DNA of 57,035 nt, taken from positions 1 to 57,035 of the forward strand of contig NZ_BMNT01000004.1 in assembly GCF_014646695.1 (NCBI RefSeq). Reading direction: 5' to 3'. The position numbers and the translations under genes are program-made. Below are positions 26,005 through 34,406 of this stretch, piece by piece; the stretch's first letter is position 1, and each line of letters starts with the position of its first letter. The notes beneath the pieces are model-generated. The model ran no database searches and was not told the origin of the DNA. It worked only from the letters and a program-made list of their open reading frames with translations. The DNA comes from Sphaerisporangium melleum (GTDB lineage: Bacteria > Actinomycetota > Actinomycetes > Streptosporangiales > Streptosporangiaceae).

Positions 26005-26700
26005 TCATCCGGTCGCGGTCGGCGGGGTGAGCAGTGTGGGGGTCGCACCGATGATCTTCAGCGGCGCCCTGCCGTAGCGTTTCGGCAGCTCGCGGGTGGC
26101 TTTGGCGACGTCGCTGGTGCCGACCTCGACGGCCGCGCCGTCCGGGAGGACGGCGATCGAGGTGATCGTGATGCCGCGGGCCGCCCAGTACGGCACGTCC
26201 GCGGTGACCCGCCGCGCGATCTTGTCCAGCTCGCGGGCCGAGTGGGCGGCGTCGCGCGGCCTGAGCGGCGCCCCGGGGAACTCCCTGCGCAGGGCGGCGT
26301 CCAGCGCGGCCGACGGGCGCCGGTAGACGATCACCTGACGGCCGCGCACGTCGAGGACCACGCCCGCGTACTGGCCGGGGAAGCGCTGCCGCAGGTAGCC
26401 CTCGACCCGGCCCGCGAGGGCGGCCAGGTCCTGCTGCCCGCTCGTCCCGGAGGGCCGGGAAGGGCTCGGCCCCACGGACGGGGGCCCGGCGATCGCGGGG
26501 TCGCCTGGCCCCGGCGCCGGCGTTCCGGGGCCGGGTCCGGGGGCGCCGGAGGATGCGGGACCTTCCGGGCTCGGGGCCGGGGTGCCGGCGGGATGGGCGG
26601 CGTCACCGCCGGGTGGGGTGGCGGCGGCGCAGGCCGTCGTGGCGGTGAGCACGCAGCCGAGGAATGCGACCGCCGTTCTCGTGCGATGCTTCCCGTTCAT
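26005..26700 (-). CDS. Secreted protein resembling the propeptide of the neighbouring protease
   Basis: A 231-residue secreted protein: signal segment (TAVAFLGCVLTATTACAA, with a weak lipobox), a Pro/Gly/Ser-rich stretch (about 35-95), then a roughly 110-residue domain. That domain matches the propeptide of the S1 protease encoded just upstream: VIVYRRPSAALDAALRREF / LRVYWKGGTPKRIGDLVGQL, a shared SARELD/SARELE, and ITSIAVLPDG / ITSIAANVDG. No protease domain follows. Alpha-lytic-type propeptides fold and inhibit their protease, so a trans-acting chaperone or inhibitor is possible (inference). AGGAGG stands 8 nt before the ATG. Confidence 0.6.
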   Translation of the reverse strand: MNGKHRTRTAVAFLGCVLTATTACAAATPPGGDAAHPAGTPAPSPEGPASSGAPGPGPGTPAPGPGDPAIAGPPSVGPSPSRPSGTSGQQDLAALAGRVEGYLRQRFPGQYAGVVLDVRGRQVIVYRRPSAALDAALRREFPGAPLRPRDAAHSARELDKIARRVTADVPYWAARGITITSIAVLPDGAAVEVGTSDVAKATRELPKRYGRAPLKIIGATPTLLTPPTATG

Positions 26701-26933
26701 GATGATCCTCCTGACCGGACCGGGCTCTCGCGCGCCTGACGAAGATAAGACGAATATCCGGGACGGACCGTTCACCGTTATTTCACCCGGCGCGGCGTTC
26801 GCGAGGATCAACGACCCCGCCTTTCCCGGGACTTGTCCACTCGTCAGATCGGATGTCGCCCGCCCCGCGATCATTTTGCCAGGAGGCGCGGGCGGGAACC
26901 CGGTCAATGGGAAAGAAGGTTCACCGGGAAAAC

Positions 26934-26967
26934 AAAGAGGCCGGTGGGTGAACACCGGCCTCTTTTT
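26934..26967. terminator. Bidirectional terminator after the S1 protease gene
   Basis: A perfect 13-bp inverted repeat (AAAGAGGCCGGTG / CACCGGCCTCTTT) with a 6-nt loop. The plus strand continues with TT; the minus strand, the protease transcript, continues with GTTTTCC. It lies 15 bp after the protease stop codon and isolates the propeptide-like gene, which therefore needs its own promoter. Confidence 0.8.
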
Positions 26968-26981
26968 CGATCAGTACCGCG

Positions 26982-28250
26982 TCAGCTGGTCAAGATCGCG
27001 ATTCCCGGGAAGGCGGTGGTCGCGTTGCTCCACGGCGCGTAGTACATCCGCCAGGCGCAGGTGCGGCCACTGGTGACATAGCCGGTGCAGGGCACCGCGG
27101 TGCTGGTGTCGATGGCGGTGTTCACGCCCGCCGCGTACACCTGCGTGGTGTTGGACGGGTTGACGACCTCCACCGAGCCGCCGCTGTCGCCCTGGCCGAC
27201 GGCGTTGGTGTGCGCCGACTGCTCGGCCCGGACGGTTCCGTAGATCAGGTAGCCAACGTTGATCGTGACGTTGACCTGCTGCACCTGGATGCTGCAGTTG
27301 GTGCCCGAGTAGGCGCCGGAGGTGCAGACCCACAGGCCCACGTACGAGCTGGAGGTGCCGATGACGGGGTTGCCGCCCTCGGTCGACCCCGAGTTGTTGT
27401 AGACACGGCCCTGGGTGCTGGCGCTGATCAGGTTCACGTCATAGCTGTTGTTGTCGTAGGAGATCGGGCCGATCACCTGCCCGGTCGGGTCGGTGGCCGT
27501 CTGGCCGACGTCGCCGCAGTGGCCGGCGGACAGCATCCTGGTCGACCCGCCGTAGGAGACGGCGAAGCCGGTCGAGCAGCCGCCGCCGGTGCTGGCGTTG
27601 CGCCAGGCCGCGCCGCCCCACCAGGGCGAGGAGTCGTCCCAGCGGGAGGTCAGCTCCGGCTTCACGCCGGCCTCCAGGGTGACCGGCACCGCGGCGTCGG
27701 CGATCTTGGGACGGGCCAGGCCGAGGTCGGCGCTCGACACCGTCAGGCCCGAGCCGTCGACGTTGGCCGCGATCGAGGTGATCGCGTCGCCGGACTTGCG
27801 GGCGAGGCGGTTCATCTCGCGCTCCAGCTCACGCGCCGAGTAGGCCGCGGGCAGGACGCTGACCGGGACGTCCCGGCGCAACTGACCGACCAGGTCCCCG
27901 ATGCGCTTGGGGGTGCCGCCCTTCCAGTAGACGCGCAGTTCGTGGTTCTCCGGCGCCGCGACGATGCCGGCCAACCCGGCGCCGCCCTGCGCCTTGACCT
28001 CGGCCGTGAGGCGGTCGGCGGCCTTGACCAGCTTCTCCTGGGTGGCCAGCAGGTCCTTCCAGGAGGCGAAACCGCCCGGAACCGTGCCGGACTCGATGGC
28101 GTGGGCGGTGGTGTCCTTGACCGGTGTCGGGGCGGGGGCCGCGCCGGCCTGGGCGGCACCCAGCCCGACCGTGACCAGGGCGACTCCCATCACCACGGCC
28201 AGGCGGCGGGTGACCCGAGGGGCTCGTGTGGTGCGCAGGGGGGATTCCAC
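26982..28250 (-). CDS. Secreted S1-family serine protease with propeptide
   Basis: A 422-residue preproprotease of the alpha-lytic/streptogrisin type. The signal peptide ends near AQAGAA (about 37); the propeptide runs to about 205; the mature domain holds His244 (SAGHCG), Asp271 (SYDVNL) and Ser356 (GDSGG), a complete triad. Cys pairs in the mature part fit the family's disulphides. It is exported and self-activated by propeptide cleavage. The GTG at 28250 is chosen for GGAGG 9 nt upstream; an in-frame ATG at 28304 would add 18 residues before the signal peptide. The next gene on the same strand encodes a protein like the propeptide alone. Confidence 0.9.
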   Translation of the reverse strand: MESPLRTTRAPRVTRRLAVVMGVALVTVGLGAAQAGAAPAPTPVKDTTAHAIESGTVPGGFASWKDLLATQEKLVKAADRLTAEVKAQGGAGLAGIVAAPENHELRVYWKGGTPKRIGDLVGQLRRDVPVSVLPAAYSARELEREMNRLARKSGDAITSIAANVDGSGLTVSSADLGLARPKIADAAVPVTLEAGVKPELTSRWDDSSPWWGGAAWRNASTGGGCSTGFAVSYGGSTRMLSAGHCGDVGQTATDPTGQVIGPISYDNNSYDVNLISASTQGRVYNNSGSTEGGNPVIGTSSSYVGLWVCTSGAYSGTNCSIQVQQVNVTINVGYLIYGTVRAEQSAHTNAVGQGDSGGSVEVVNPSNTTQVYAAGVNTAIDTSTAVPCTGYVTSGRTCAWRMYYAPWSNATTAFPGIAILTS

Positions 28251-28753
28251 GGGAATGTTCCTCCGTAGCCTTGCTTGCGGGGACGCATCAGATATTCCAG
28301 GCATTTACCGCGTAATCAATGCCTTGACCACGGATTCCCCTGCTGGTAAAGAAGCATTGTCGGTCGGCCGCATGCCGGGTTTCCGGATTCGCCCATAATG
28401 CGGTCGGCCACGGAGCACCGATCCACCACCTGCGCTGGCAGCGCGGAATCCCGGCCAATAGATCATTTCCCGCCATGTCCGCTTCTGGACACGACGAATG
28501 TCCGCCTCTTTATGATCAGCGGCGGCGGATCTTTCGCTTCGGCCGCTTCCCCGGGAGAATCGCATTCGGCAAACGACTTCGTATAGTCCGGGACCAGCAG
28601 GCGAATCGTATGGAAACAGCCTCGGTCACCGGGCGACCGCCCGGATTCGACACGGTGGTCGCCGCTGACGCGGCGGAAAGACGCCTGCGGGAGAACGGCA
28701 GAGCCCCGCCGCGCCGGCCCGCGGGCCGGCGGGGCGGGGCCCCATCGAGACGG
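28251..28753. other. Intergenic region upstream of the S1 protease
   Basis: About 500 bp of lower GC than the flanks, with no credible ORF on either strand. It should hold the protease promoter at its left end and, at its right end, the terminator of the MBL-fold gene (28703-28740). I see no clear operator. Confidence 0.5.
28703..28740 (-). terminator. GC-rich double-stem hairpin after the MBL-fold gene
   Basis: Two stacked stems: GCCCCGCC with GGCGGGGC outside and GCCGGCCC with GGGCCGGC inside, separated by 2-nt symmetric bulges. It starts 14 bp past the stop codon of the MBL-fold hydrolase, whose direction it serves. No T-run. Confidence 0.65.
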
Positions 28754-29809
28754 TCAGCCGGTGAGGACGCGGGTCTCGCCGATGGCCATGTCCCACAGGT
28801 CGGCGCGGTCGCGACCGGCCGCGATCCAGGCGGCGCGGGTCTCCTGCACCGGGGCCATCAGCGGCTCGCCGGACAGGACGAACGTGCCCCAGTGCATGGT
28901 CGCCATCCGCCGGGCGCCCACGTCCGCGCACGCCTGCACTGCCTCGGCCGGATCCACGTGGGTGACGTGCATGAACCAGCGCGGCTCGTACGCGCCCACC
29001 GGCATGAGAGCGAGGTCGATGCCCGGATAACGGTCGCCGATCTGCTGGAAACGGTCACCGTAGGCGGTGTCGCCCGCGAAGTAGACGCGCTGGTGCGGAG
29101 AGGTCAGCACCCAGCCGCCCCACAGGGACTTGCAGGTGTCGAAGAGCGTCCGGCGGCTCCAGTGATGGGAGGGCACGAAGTCGAAGCTCACCTCGCCGAC
29201 GCTGACGCTCTCCCACCAGTCGAGTTCGGTGACGTTCGTGAACCCCCGGCGGGTGAACCACCGAGCCAGGTTCGCCGGGACGAAGACCGGCGTGTGCCTG
29301 GGCAGACGGCGCATCGTCGGAGCGTCCAGATGGTCGTAGTGGTTGTGGCTGATCACGACGGCGTCCACGGGCGGCAGGTCACTCCACGCCAGGCCGGGCG
29401 GGGTGAGCCGCTGCCGCACACCCGGGATCTTGCGCGACCACACGGGGTCGGTCAGCACGGTCAGCCCGCCGATGCGCAGCACGTAGGTGGCGTGGCCCAC
29501 CCAGGTGATCGCGGCGTCCTTCGCGGTCACCGGGGGCAGACCGGCGCGCAGCACCGGGATCTGGTCGACGTCGCCGATGTCCGGCCGGAGCCCGCCGTGC
29601 CAGGTGACGCTCACGATTTCGCGATAGTCGGGCAACGGGCAGGTCAGGCGGTCCTTGAAATCGGCGGGAAAGGTCCGGCGCGGTGGCGGGGCGATCGGCT
29701 GAGGGGAAGGCGTCACCGGCGGTGACGGTGGTGACAGAGGTGCCGGTGGTGACACGGTCTGGACCGGCGGAGTGTCCGGGGAGACCTCGGGGCTGACGGT
29801 ACGCGACAT
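28754..29809 (-). CDS. MBL-fold metallo-hydrolase (NAPE-PLD-like)
   Basis: A 351-residue protein. After a Pro-rich N-terminus (about 1-45) it has a lactamase_B_2 domain: WVGHATYVLRIGG, the HxHxDH motif SHNHYDHLD, FAGDTAYGD and late His residues in HVTHVDP and MHWGTF. The closest well-known relatives are NAPE-specific phospholipase D and UlaG-type lactonases; the bacterial substrate is unknown. The ATG at 29809 has GGAGGG 6 nt upstream and is preferred over an in-frame start 7 codons earlier. The Pro-rich tail has no signal-peptide character, so the protein is probably cytoplasmic. Confidence 0.82.
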   Translation of the reverse strand: MSRTVSPEVSPDTPPVQTVSPPAPLSPPSPPVTPSPQPIAPPPRRTFPADFKDRLTCPLPDYREIVSVTWHGGLRPDIGDVDQIPVLRAGLPPVTAKDAAITWVGHATYVLRIGGLTVLTDPVWSRKIPGVRQRLTPPGLAWSDLPPVDAVVISHNHYDHLDAPTMRRLPRHTPVFVPANLARWFTRRGFTNVTELDWWESVSVGEVSFDFVPSHHWSRRTLFDTCKSLWGGWVLTSPHQRVYFAGDTAYGDRFQQIGDRYPGIDLALMPVGAYEPRWFMHVTHVDPAEAVQACADVGARRMATMHWGTFVLSGEPLMAPVQETRAAWIAAGRDRADLWDMAIGETRVLTG

Positions 29810-29980
29810 TGAGACCCTCCTGTTCGTCACCGAGTGGAGGCAGGTTGTTCCGTAGGGGAATCACCACTCCTGCTGCATGATCCCCCGTGTGCGAAAAACA
29901 TGCCTCAGCCGTACGAGGTATCCGTCATGTCCTCCCGGATGCCGACCGGATCGCCGGAAAGCTCCTCCACAGTGTGCCCG

Positions 29981-30442
29981 TCAGCGGGGTAACGACTCCG
30001 ATTGCGGTCTCCCCGCCCGGTCCAGGGCGCGGCGCCGCCAGCGGACCGGATGCCGCTGATACCCCCCGTCCTCCAGGTGGGCGAGGCGTTCGAAGACGTT
30101 CCACGACGCGGGATGGCCGCAGATCACCAGCGACACCCCGGCGGCGAGCACGTACAGGACCAGCAGCGGCAGGCCGACGCAGTAGGCGTACTGCGTGGCG
30201 TGCCGGGACTCGTGCCGCAGCAGCGCCCCGGTCAGGTAACCCTCCCGCTGGGCGGTCAGCACGACGTTGCCCACGGTGAACGCCCCGGCCACCGGGAACC
30301 GGACGCGGTACCCGTGGGCGTACAGCAGGCCATGCTCGCCGCGTCGCACCCTGGCCCGGCCGATCACGGCGATGAGCAACCCGAGCGGCGTGGACAGGTT
30401 CAGGAAGTTCACGACCTGCCGCGCCCGGTGCCGACCGCGCAT
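29981..30442 (-). CDS. Small membrane protein with an HExxH motif
   Basis: A 153-residue protein of unknown function. It has an N-terminal hydrophobic stretch (STPLGLLIAVIG), a beta-rich part (HGYRVRFPVAGAFTVGNVVLTAQREG), then RHESRHATQYAYC, which contains HESRH, an HExxH zinc-binding pattern, directly before a second transmembrane segment (LPLLVLYVLAAGVSLVI). A zincin-type protease at the membrane is possible, but no third zinc ligand is obvious. Many actinomycetes have similar short proteins. The start ATG lacks a good ribosome site. Confidence 0.55.
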   Translation of the reverse strand: MRGRHRARQVVNFLNLSTPLGLLIAVIGRARVRRGEHGLLYAHGYRVRFPVAGAFTVGNVVLTAQREGYLTGALLRHESRHATQYAYCVGLPLLVLYVLAAGVSLVICGHPASWNVFERLAHLEDGGYQRHPVRWRRRALDRAGRPQSESLPR

Positions 30443-30525
30443 GACTCGATTGTCGCTCAGTGCGGAGGCGGACGGTAGACGCGAGCTGTCAAGGGCGGCC
30501 GGACGGCGGTGGCGACCCTCCCGGA

Positions 30526-31179
30526 TCAACGGACCGGCCTCGCTCCGCTGAACGGCGGGGGCCGCAACAGCCACGACCCGGACGAGGGGATGAGCAGGAC
30601 GGCGGCCACCAGGGCGATGGCCCCGCCGCAGAGGTACCAGTAGCCGGCGGGGGTGGCCGCGACGATCAGGTCGCCCTCGGCGCGTTCGACCGCGAAGGCC
30701 AGCGCGGCGAGCATCCACCCCGCGCCGGGCACGAAGGCACCGAGCTTGCTGCCCATCAGCCGGCCGGCCGTGTAGAGCAGGCCGAACAGCAGCAGCGACA
30801 GGGCGATCGGGACGGGCGGCACCAGGTCGCCGACGCCCCACGAGTGCTCCAGCCCGGACACCACGCCGAAGACCACGCCGAGCACGAAGAGCGTCCCGTA
30901 CGCGGCGCCGGTCACCGCGGCGTTCTCGGTCTCCTCCCCCTCGTCGGCCGCCCATGGCGGCACCTCGGCATGCGCCGTGTCCGCAGGGAAGGCGCCGGCC
31001 ACGGACCGCTCGTCGCCGAGGGCGCCGTCGGGGGCGACCCACGGCTCCGCCGGGGAGACGCCGCCCGGCCCCGCGGGGTGGGCGTCCCCGTCGCGGGGGG
31101 CGTCGGCGCGCCGCCCATCGCGGCGGGCATCGGCCCTGGCCGGACGGAACGCGTCGGCCCTGGCCTGGTCTTCGTCCAT
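30526..31179 (-). CDS. DUF6113-type membrane protein linked to mshB
   Basis: A 217-residue protein. The first 85 residues are Asp/Arg/Ala-rich and look disordered; four transmembrane helices follow (AAYGTLFVLGVVFGVV, IALSLLLFGLLYTAG, AGWMLAALAFAVE, GGAIALVAAVLLI). It is the gene that follows mshB in many actinomycetes (DUF6113). No function is known. It starts 37 bp after the mshB stop and is probably co-transcribed. Confidence 0.7.
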   Translation of the reverse strand: MDEDQARADAFRPARADARRDGRRADAPRDGDAHPAGPGGVSPAEPWVAPDGALGDERSVAGAFPADTAHAEVPPWAADEGEETENAAVTGAAYGTLFVLGVVFGVVSGLEHSWGVGDLVPPVPIALSLLLFGLLYTAGRLMGSKLGAFVPGAGWMLAALAFAVERAEGDLIVAATPAGYWYLCGGAIALVAAVLLIPSSGSWLLRPPPFSGARPVR

Positions 31180-31216
31180 ATTGCGAAGGCTAGCCGATGC
31201 CCCCGGCGAGATCGTG

Positions 31217-32131
31217 TCAAGGCTGGGCGATGCCCGCGAAGAGATCGTCCTCACGGTCGCCCGGCTCGCCGAGGCCCCCCTGATCGACCGATAGCTGCCG
31301 CCCGGCCGGCCCGCTGGCGCCGATCTTGAGGATGTAGTGCTCGATGCCCTGCGGCCACGGGCTGTCGCCCTGGAACGAGGAGAACCACGGGTCGCTGAGA
31401 TCGATCTGCGACCGGTGGGCGCGCATCGCCTCGAGTTTGACCTCGGCGTACGCATGCGCGTCGATCACCGTGGTCACCTCGGAGTCTTCGGCGCCGAACG
31501 GCAGGTCGCCCGACTCACCGGGGTCGGGGAACTCGACCCCGGCCTCACGCATGGCCTCGCCGATGCGCCGCAGGAGGGACTTGGGCATGGTGGTGAAGTA
31601 GAACTTGGCCACCTGCCACGGCTCGCCGGCGCCGAACGCCGGGTCGGCGGCCAGCTCGGCCGCCCGCCACGAGACGCGGTGGGCCTGGATGTGGTCGGGG
31701 TGGCCGTAGAAGCCGTTCTCGTCGTAGGTCACCAGCACCTGGGGCCGGACCTCGCGGATGATCTTCACCAGCTCGCCGGCCGCCTCGTCCAGGTCGGCGC
31801 GCCAGAAGCTGTTCGGGTGGTCGTTGGCGGGGGTGCCCATCATGCCGGAGTCGCGCCAGCGGCCCGCGCCACCGAGGAAGCGGTGGTCGTCGACGCCGAG
31901 CGCCTTGCAGGCGGCCTCCAGCTCACCGACGCGGTGCTCGCCGAGCCGGTCCTCCTTGTCGGCGGCGAGGTGCGCGAGATCGGGCACGACGATCTCGCCC
32001 TCTTCGCCGAGGGTGCAGGTGACCAGCGTGACCTGGGCGCCCTCGGCGGCGTATCTGGCCATCGTGGCGCCCGTGCCGCTGGTCTCGTCATCGGGGTGGG
32101 CGTGCACCAACAACAATCGACGATCGGTCAT
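31217..32131 (-). CDS. mshB: N-acetyl-GlcN-inositol deacetylase of mycothiol synthesis
   Basis: A 304-residue LmbE-family zinc amidase that removes the acetyl group from GlcNAc-inositol in mycothiol biosynthesis. Zinc motif AHPDDE (His12, Asp15) at the N-terminus and HPDHIQAH downstream are both present, along with the GRWRDSGM segment specific to MshB/Mca. Size matches MshB. The downstream DUF6113 gene supports the call. It is divergent from the prolyl oligopeptidase gene with 67 bp between start codons. Confidence 0.92.
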   Translation of the reverse strand: MTDRRLLLVHAHPDDETSGTGATMARYAAEGAQVTLVTCTLGEEGEIVVPDLAHLAADKEDRLGEHRVGELEAACKALGVDDHRFLGGAGRWRDSGMMGTPANDHPNSFWRADLDEAAGELVKIIREVRPQVLVTYDENGFYGHPDHIQAHRVSWRAAELAADPAFGAGEPWQVAKFYFTTMPKSLLRRIGEAMREAGVEFPDPGESGDLPFGAEDSEVTTVIDAHAYAEVKLEAMRAHRSQIDLSDPWFSSFQGDSPWPQGIEHYILKIGASGPAGRQLSVDQGGLGEPGDREDDLFAGIAQP

Positions 32132-32198
32132 GGCCCGAGGCTAGCCGACCACACCGACAAACAGGCTTGCCCATGAGCCGACCTGGCAGGATGAGGGC

Positions 32199-34262
32199 AT
32201 GAGCCAGAGCTTTCCCCGTCTTTACGCAAGGACCCGTCGTTTCACCCTGGGCATCCCCAGGGGGTTCACGATCACCCCGGACGGCGGGCGTGTCGTCTTC
32301 CTGCGCAGCCGCTCGGGCACGGACCCGGTCACATGCCTGTGGGAGCTCGACCTCACCTCCGGCGCCGAGCGCCTGGTCGTCGATCCGGCCGATCTCGGCG
32401 CCGCCGACGAGGACCTGCCCGCCGAGGAGCGGGCGCGCCGCGAGCGGGCCAGGGAGCAGGCCGGCGGCGTGGTCGCCTACACCACCGACGCCGCGGTCAC
32501 CACGGCCGTGTTCGCGCTCTCCGGCGGCCTGTACGCGGCCGACCTCGCCGCGGGCTCGGTGCGCCGCCTGGACACCCCCGGCCCGGTCGTGGACCCGCGC
32601 CTGTCCCCCGACGGGTCCGTGGTCGCGTACGTCACCGGCGGCGCCCTGCACGTGCAGGAGCTCGCGAGCGGCGCCGACCGCGCGCTCGCCACGCCCGAGG
32701 CCGACGGGGTGACCTACGGCCTGGCGGAGTTCATCGCCGCCGAGGAGCTCGACCGCATGCGCGGCCACTGGTGGTCCCCGGACGGCACGGCGCTGCTGGT
32801 CGAACGGGCGGACGAGTCGCCGGTGCAGGTCTGGCACATCGCCGACCCGGCCAACCCGTCCCGTACGCCCACCGCCGTGGCCTACCCCGCCGCCGGCACG
32901 GCCAACGCCACCGTCGAACTGGTGATCCTCGGGCTGGACGGCTCGCGGGTGCCGGTGCCGTTCTCCGACGAATACCTGGTGAGCGCCGCCTGGGACCGGA
33001 ACGGCCTGTCGATCGTCACCATGCCGCGCGACCAGAAGGCCATCCGGGTGCATGCCGTGGACCCGGCGACGGGGGCCTCGGAACCGGTCCGCGAGGACAC
33101 CGACCCGGCGTGGATCGACGTCGTCGGCGGCGTCCCCGCCCATCTGGCGGACGGGACGCCGGTGTGGGTGGCCGACGCCGAGGGCGGCCGGCGGCTGATC
33201 GTCGGGGACGCCCCGGTGACCCCGCGGACCCTGCAGGTGCGCGACGTCCTCGGCGTGGACGGCGGCACCGTGCTGTTCCGGGCGAGCGGCGACCCCACCG
33301 AGATCCACCTGTGGACCTGGTCCGCGGGCACGATCTCCCCGCTCACCGAGGAGCCCGGCGTGTACACCGGCCTGCTCTCCAGCGGCACGCTGCTGATCTC
33401 CGGCCAGACCCTGGCCGGCCCCGGCACCACCGTCCAGGTGCGGCGCGGCGACCGCCGGGTGCACATCGCCTCCCTCGCCGAGCGCCCGGCCCTGGAGCCG
33501 CGCGTCTCCCTGGTACGCACGGGCGAGCGTGAGCTGGCCACGGCCGTCCTGCTGCCCAGCGACCACGTCCCCGGCTCGCGGCGGCTGCCCGTCCTGATGG
33601 ACCCCTACGGCGGCCCGCACGCGCAGCGGGTGCTGGCGAACGGCCGGGCCTTCCTTGAGTCGCAGTGGTTCGCCGACCAGGGCTTCGCCGTGATCGTCGC
33701 GGACGGCCGCGGCACCCCCGGGCGCGGGCCCGCGTTCGAGCGCGAGGTGCTGCACGACCTGGCGACCCCGGCGCTGGAGGACCAGGTGGACGCGCTGAAG
33801 GGCGCCGCCCAGCTCTACCCCGACGACCTGGACCTGAGCCGGGTGGCCATCAAGGGCTGGTCGTTCGGCGGTTACCTCGCCGCGCTGGCCGTGCTGCGCC
33901 GGCCGGACGTGTTCCACGCGGCCATCGCGGGCGCTCCGGTCACCGACTGGCGGCTGTACGACACGGCCTACACCGAGCGTTACCTGGGCCACCCGGACGA
34001 GCTGCCGGACGTGTACGACCGGTCCTCGCTGATGGCCGACGCCGAGAAGCTACAGCGGGCGCTGCTGCTCATCCACGGGCTGGCCGACGACAACGTGGTG
34101 GCGGCGCACACCCTGCGCCTGTCGTCTGCGCTGCTGGCCGCCGGCCGTCCGCACACCGTCCTGCCGCTGTCGGGTGTCACGCACATGACCCCGCAGGAGG
34201 TCGTCGCCGAGAACCTCCTGCACCTGCAGGTCGACTTCCTCCGCAAGTCCCTGGGCGCCTGA
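32199..34262 (+). CDS. S9-family prolyl oligopeptidase / dipeptidyl peptidase IV-like
   Basis: A 687-residue cytoplasmic peptidase: an N-terminal beta-propeller (about 1-430, with the DPP IV-type EFIAAEELDRMRGHWWSPDG containing the Glu-Glu pair that binds the substrate N-terminus) and a C-terminal alpha/beta hydrolase. Catalytic Ser555 (GWSFGGY), Asp630/631 (GLADDN) and His662 (GVTHMTP) are present. The Glu-Glu pair argues for a dipeptidyl aminopeptidase rather than an endopeptidase. There is no signal peptide. The gene ends before a strong hairpin. Confidence 0.88.
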   Translation: MSQSFPRLYARTRRFTLGIPRGFTITPDGGRVVFLRSRSGTDPVTCLWELDLTSGAERLVVDPADLGAADEDLPAEERARRERAREQAGGVVAYTTDAAVTTAVFALSGGLYAADLAAGSVRRLDTPGPVVDPRLSPDGSVVAYVTGGALHVQELASGADRALATPEADGVTYGLAEFIAAEELDRMRGHWWSPDGTALLVERADESPVQVWHIADPANPSRTPTAVAYPAAGTANATVELVILGLDGSRVPVPFSDEYLVSAAWDRNGLSIVTMPRDQKAIRVHAVDPATGASEPVREDTDPAWIDVVGGVPAHLADGTPVWVADAEGGRRLIVGDAPVTPRTLQVRDVLGVDGGTVLFRASGDPTEIHLWTWSAGTISPLTEEPGVYTGLLSSGTLLISGQTLAGPGTTVQVRRGDRRVHIASLAERPALEPRVSLVRTGERELATAVLLPSDHVPGSRRLPVLMDPYGGPHAQRVLANGRAFLESQWFADQGFAVIVADGRGTPGRGPAFEREVLHDLATPALEDQVDALKGAAQLYPDDLDLSRVAIKGWSFGGYLAALAVLRRPDVFHAAIAGAPVTDWRLYDTAYTERYLGHPDELPDVYDRSSLMADAEKLQRALLLIHGLADDNVVAAHTLRLSSALLAAGRPHTVLPLSGVTHMTPQEVVAENLLHLQVDFLRKSLGA

Positions 34263-34270
34263 CCGGCCCC

Positions 34271-34302
34271 CGGCGGGGCGCGCCCCGGTGAGCGCCCCGC
34301 CG
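34271..34302. terminator. Hairpin terminator between convergent peptidase and ABC genes
   Basis: A perfect 10-bp inverted repeat (CGGCGGGGCG / CGCCCCGCCG) with a 12-nt loop, 9 bp after the peptidase stop codon. No T-run. Confidence 0.6.
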
Positions 34303-34406
34303 TCCCGGGCCGGCCGCATCCGACCGGCGCCGGGCCGTACCAGATCGCGCCACGCCGGACGCGGCCACTCCCGGCCAGGTCGACGGAACGCGATGACGGA
34401 CGGCGG

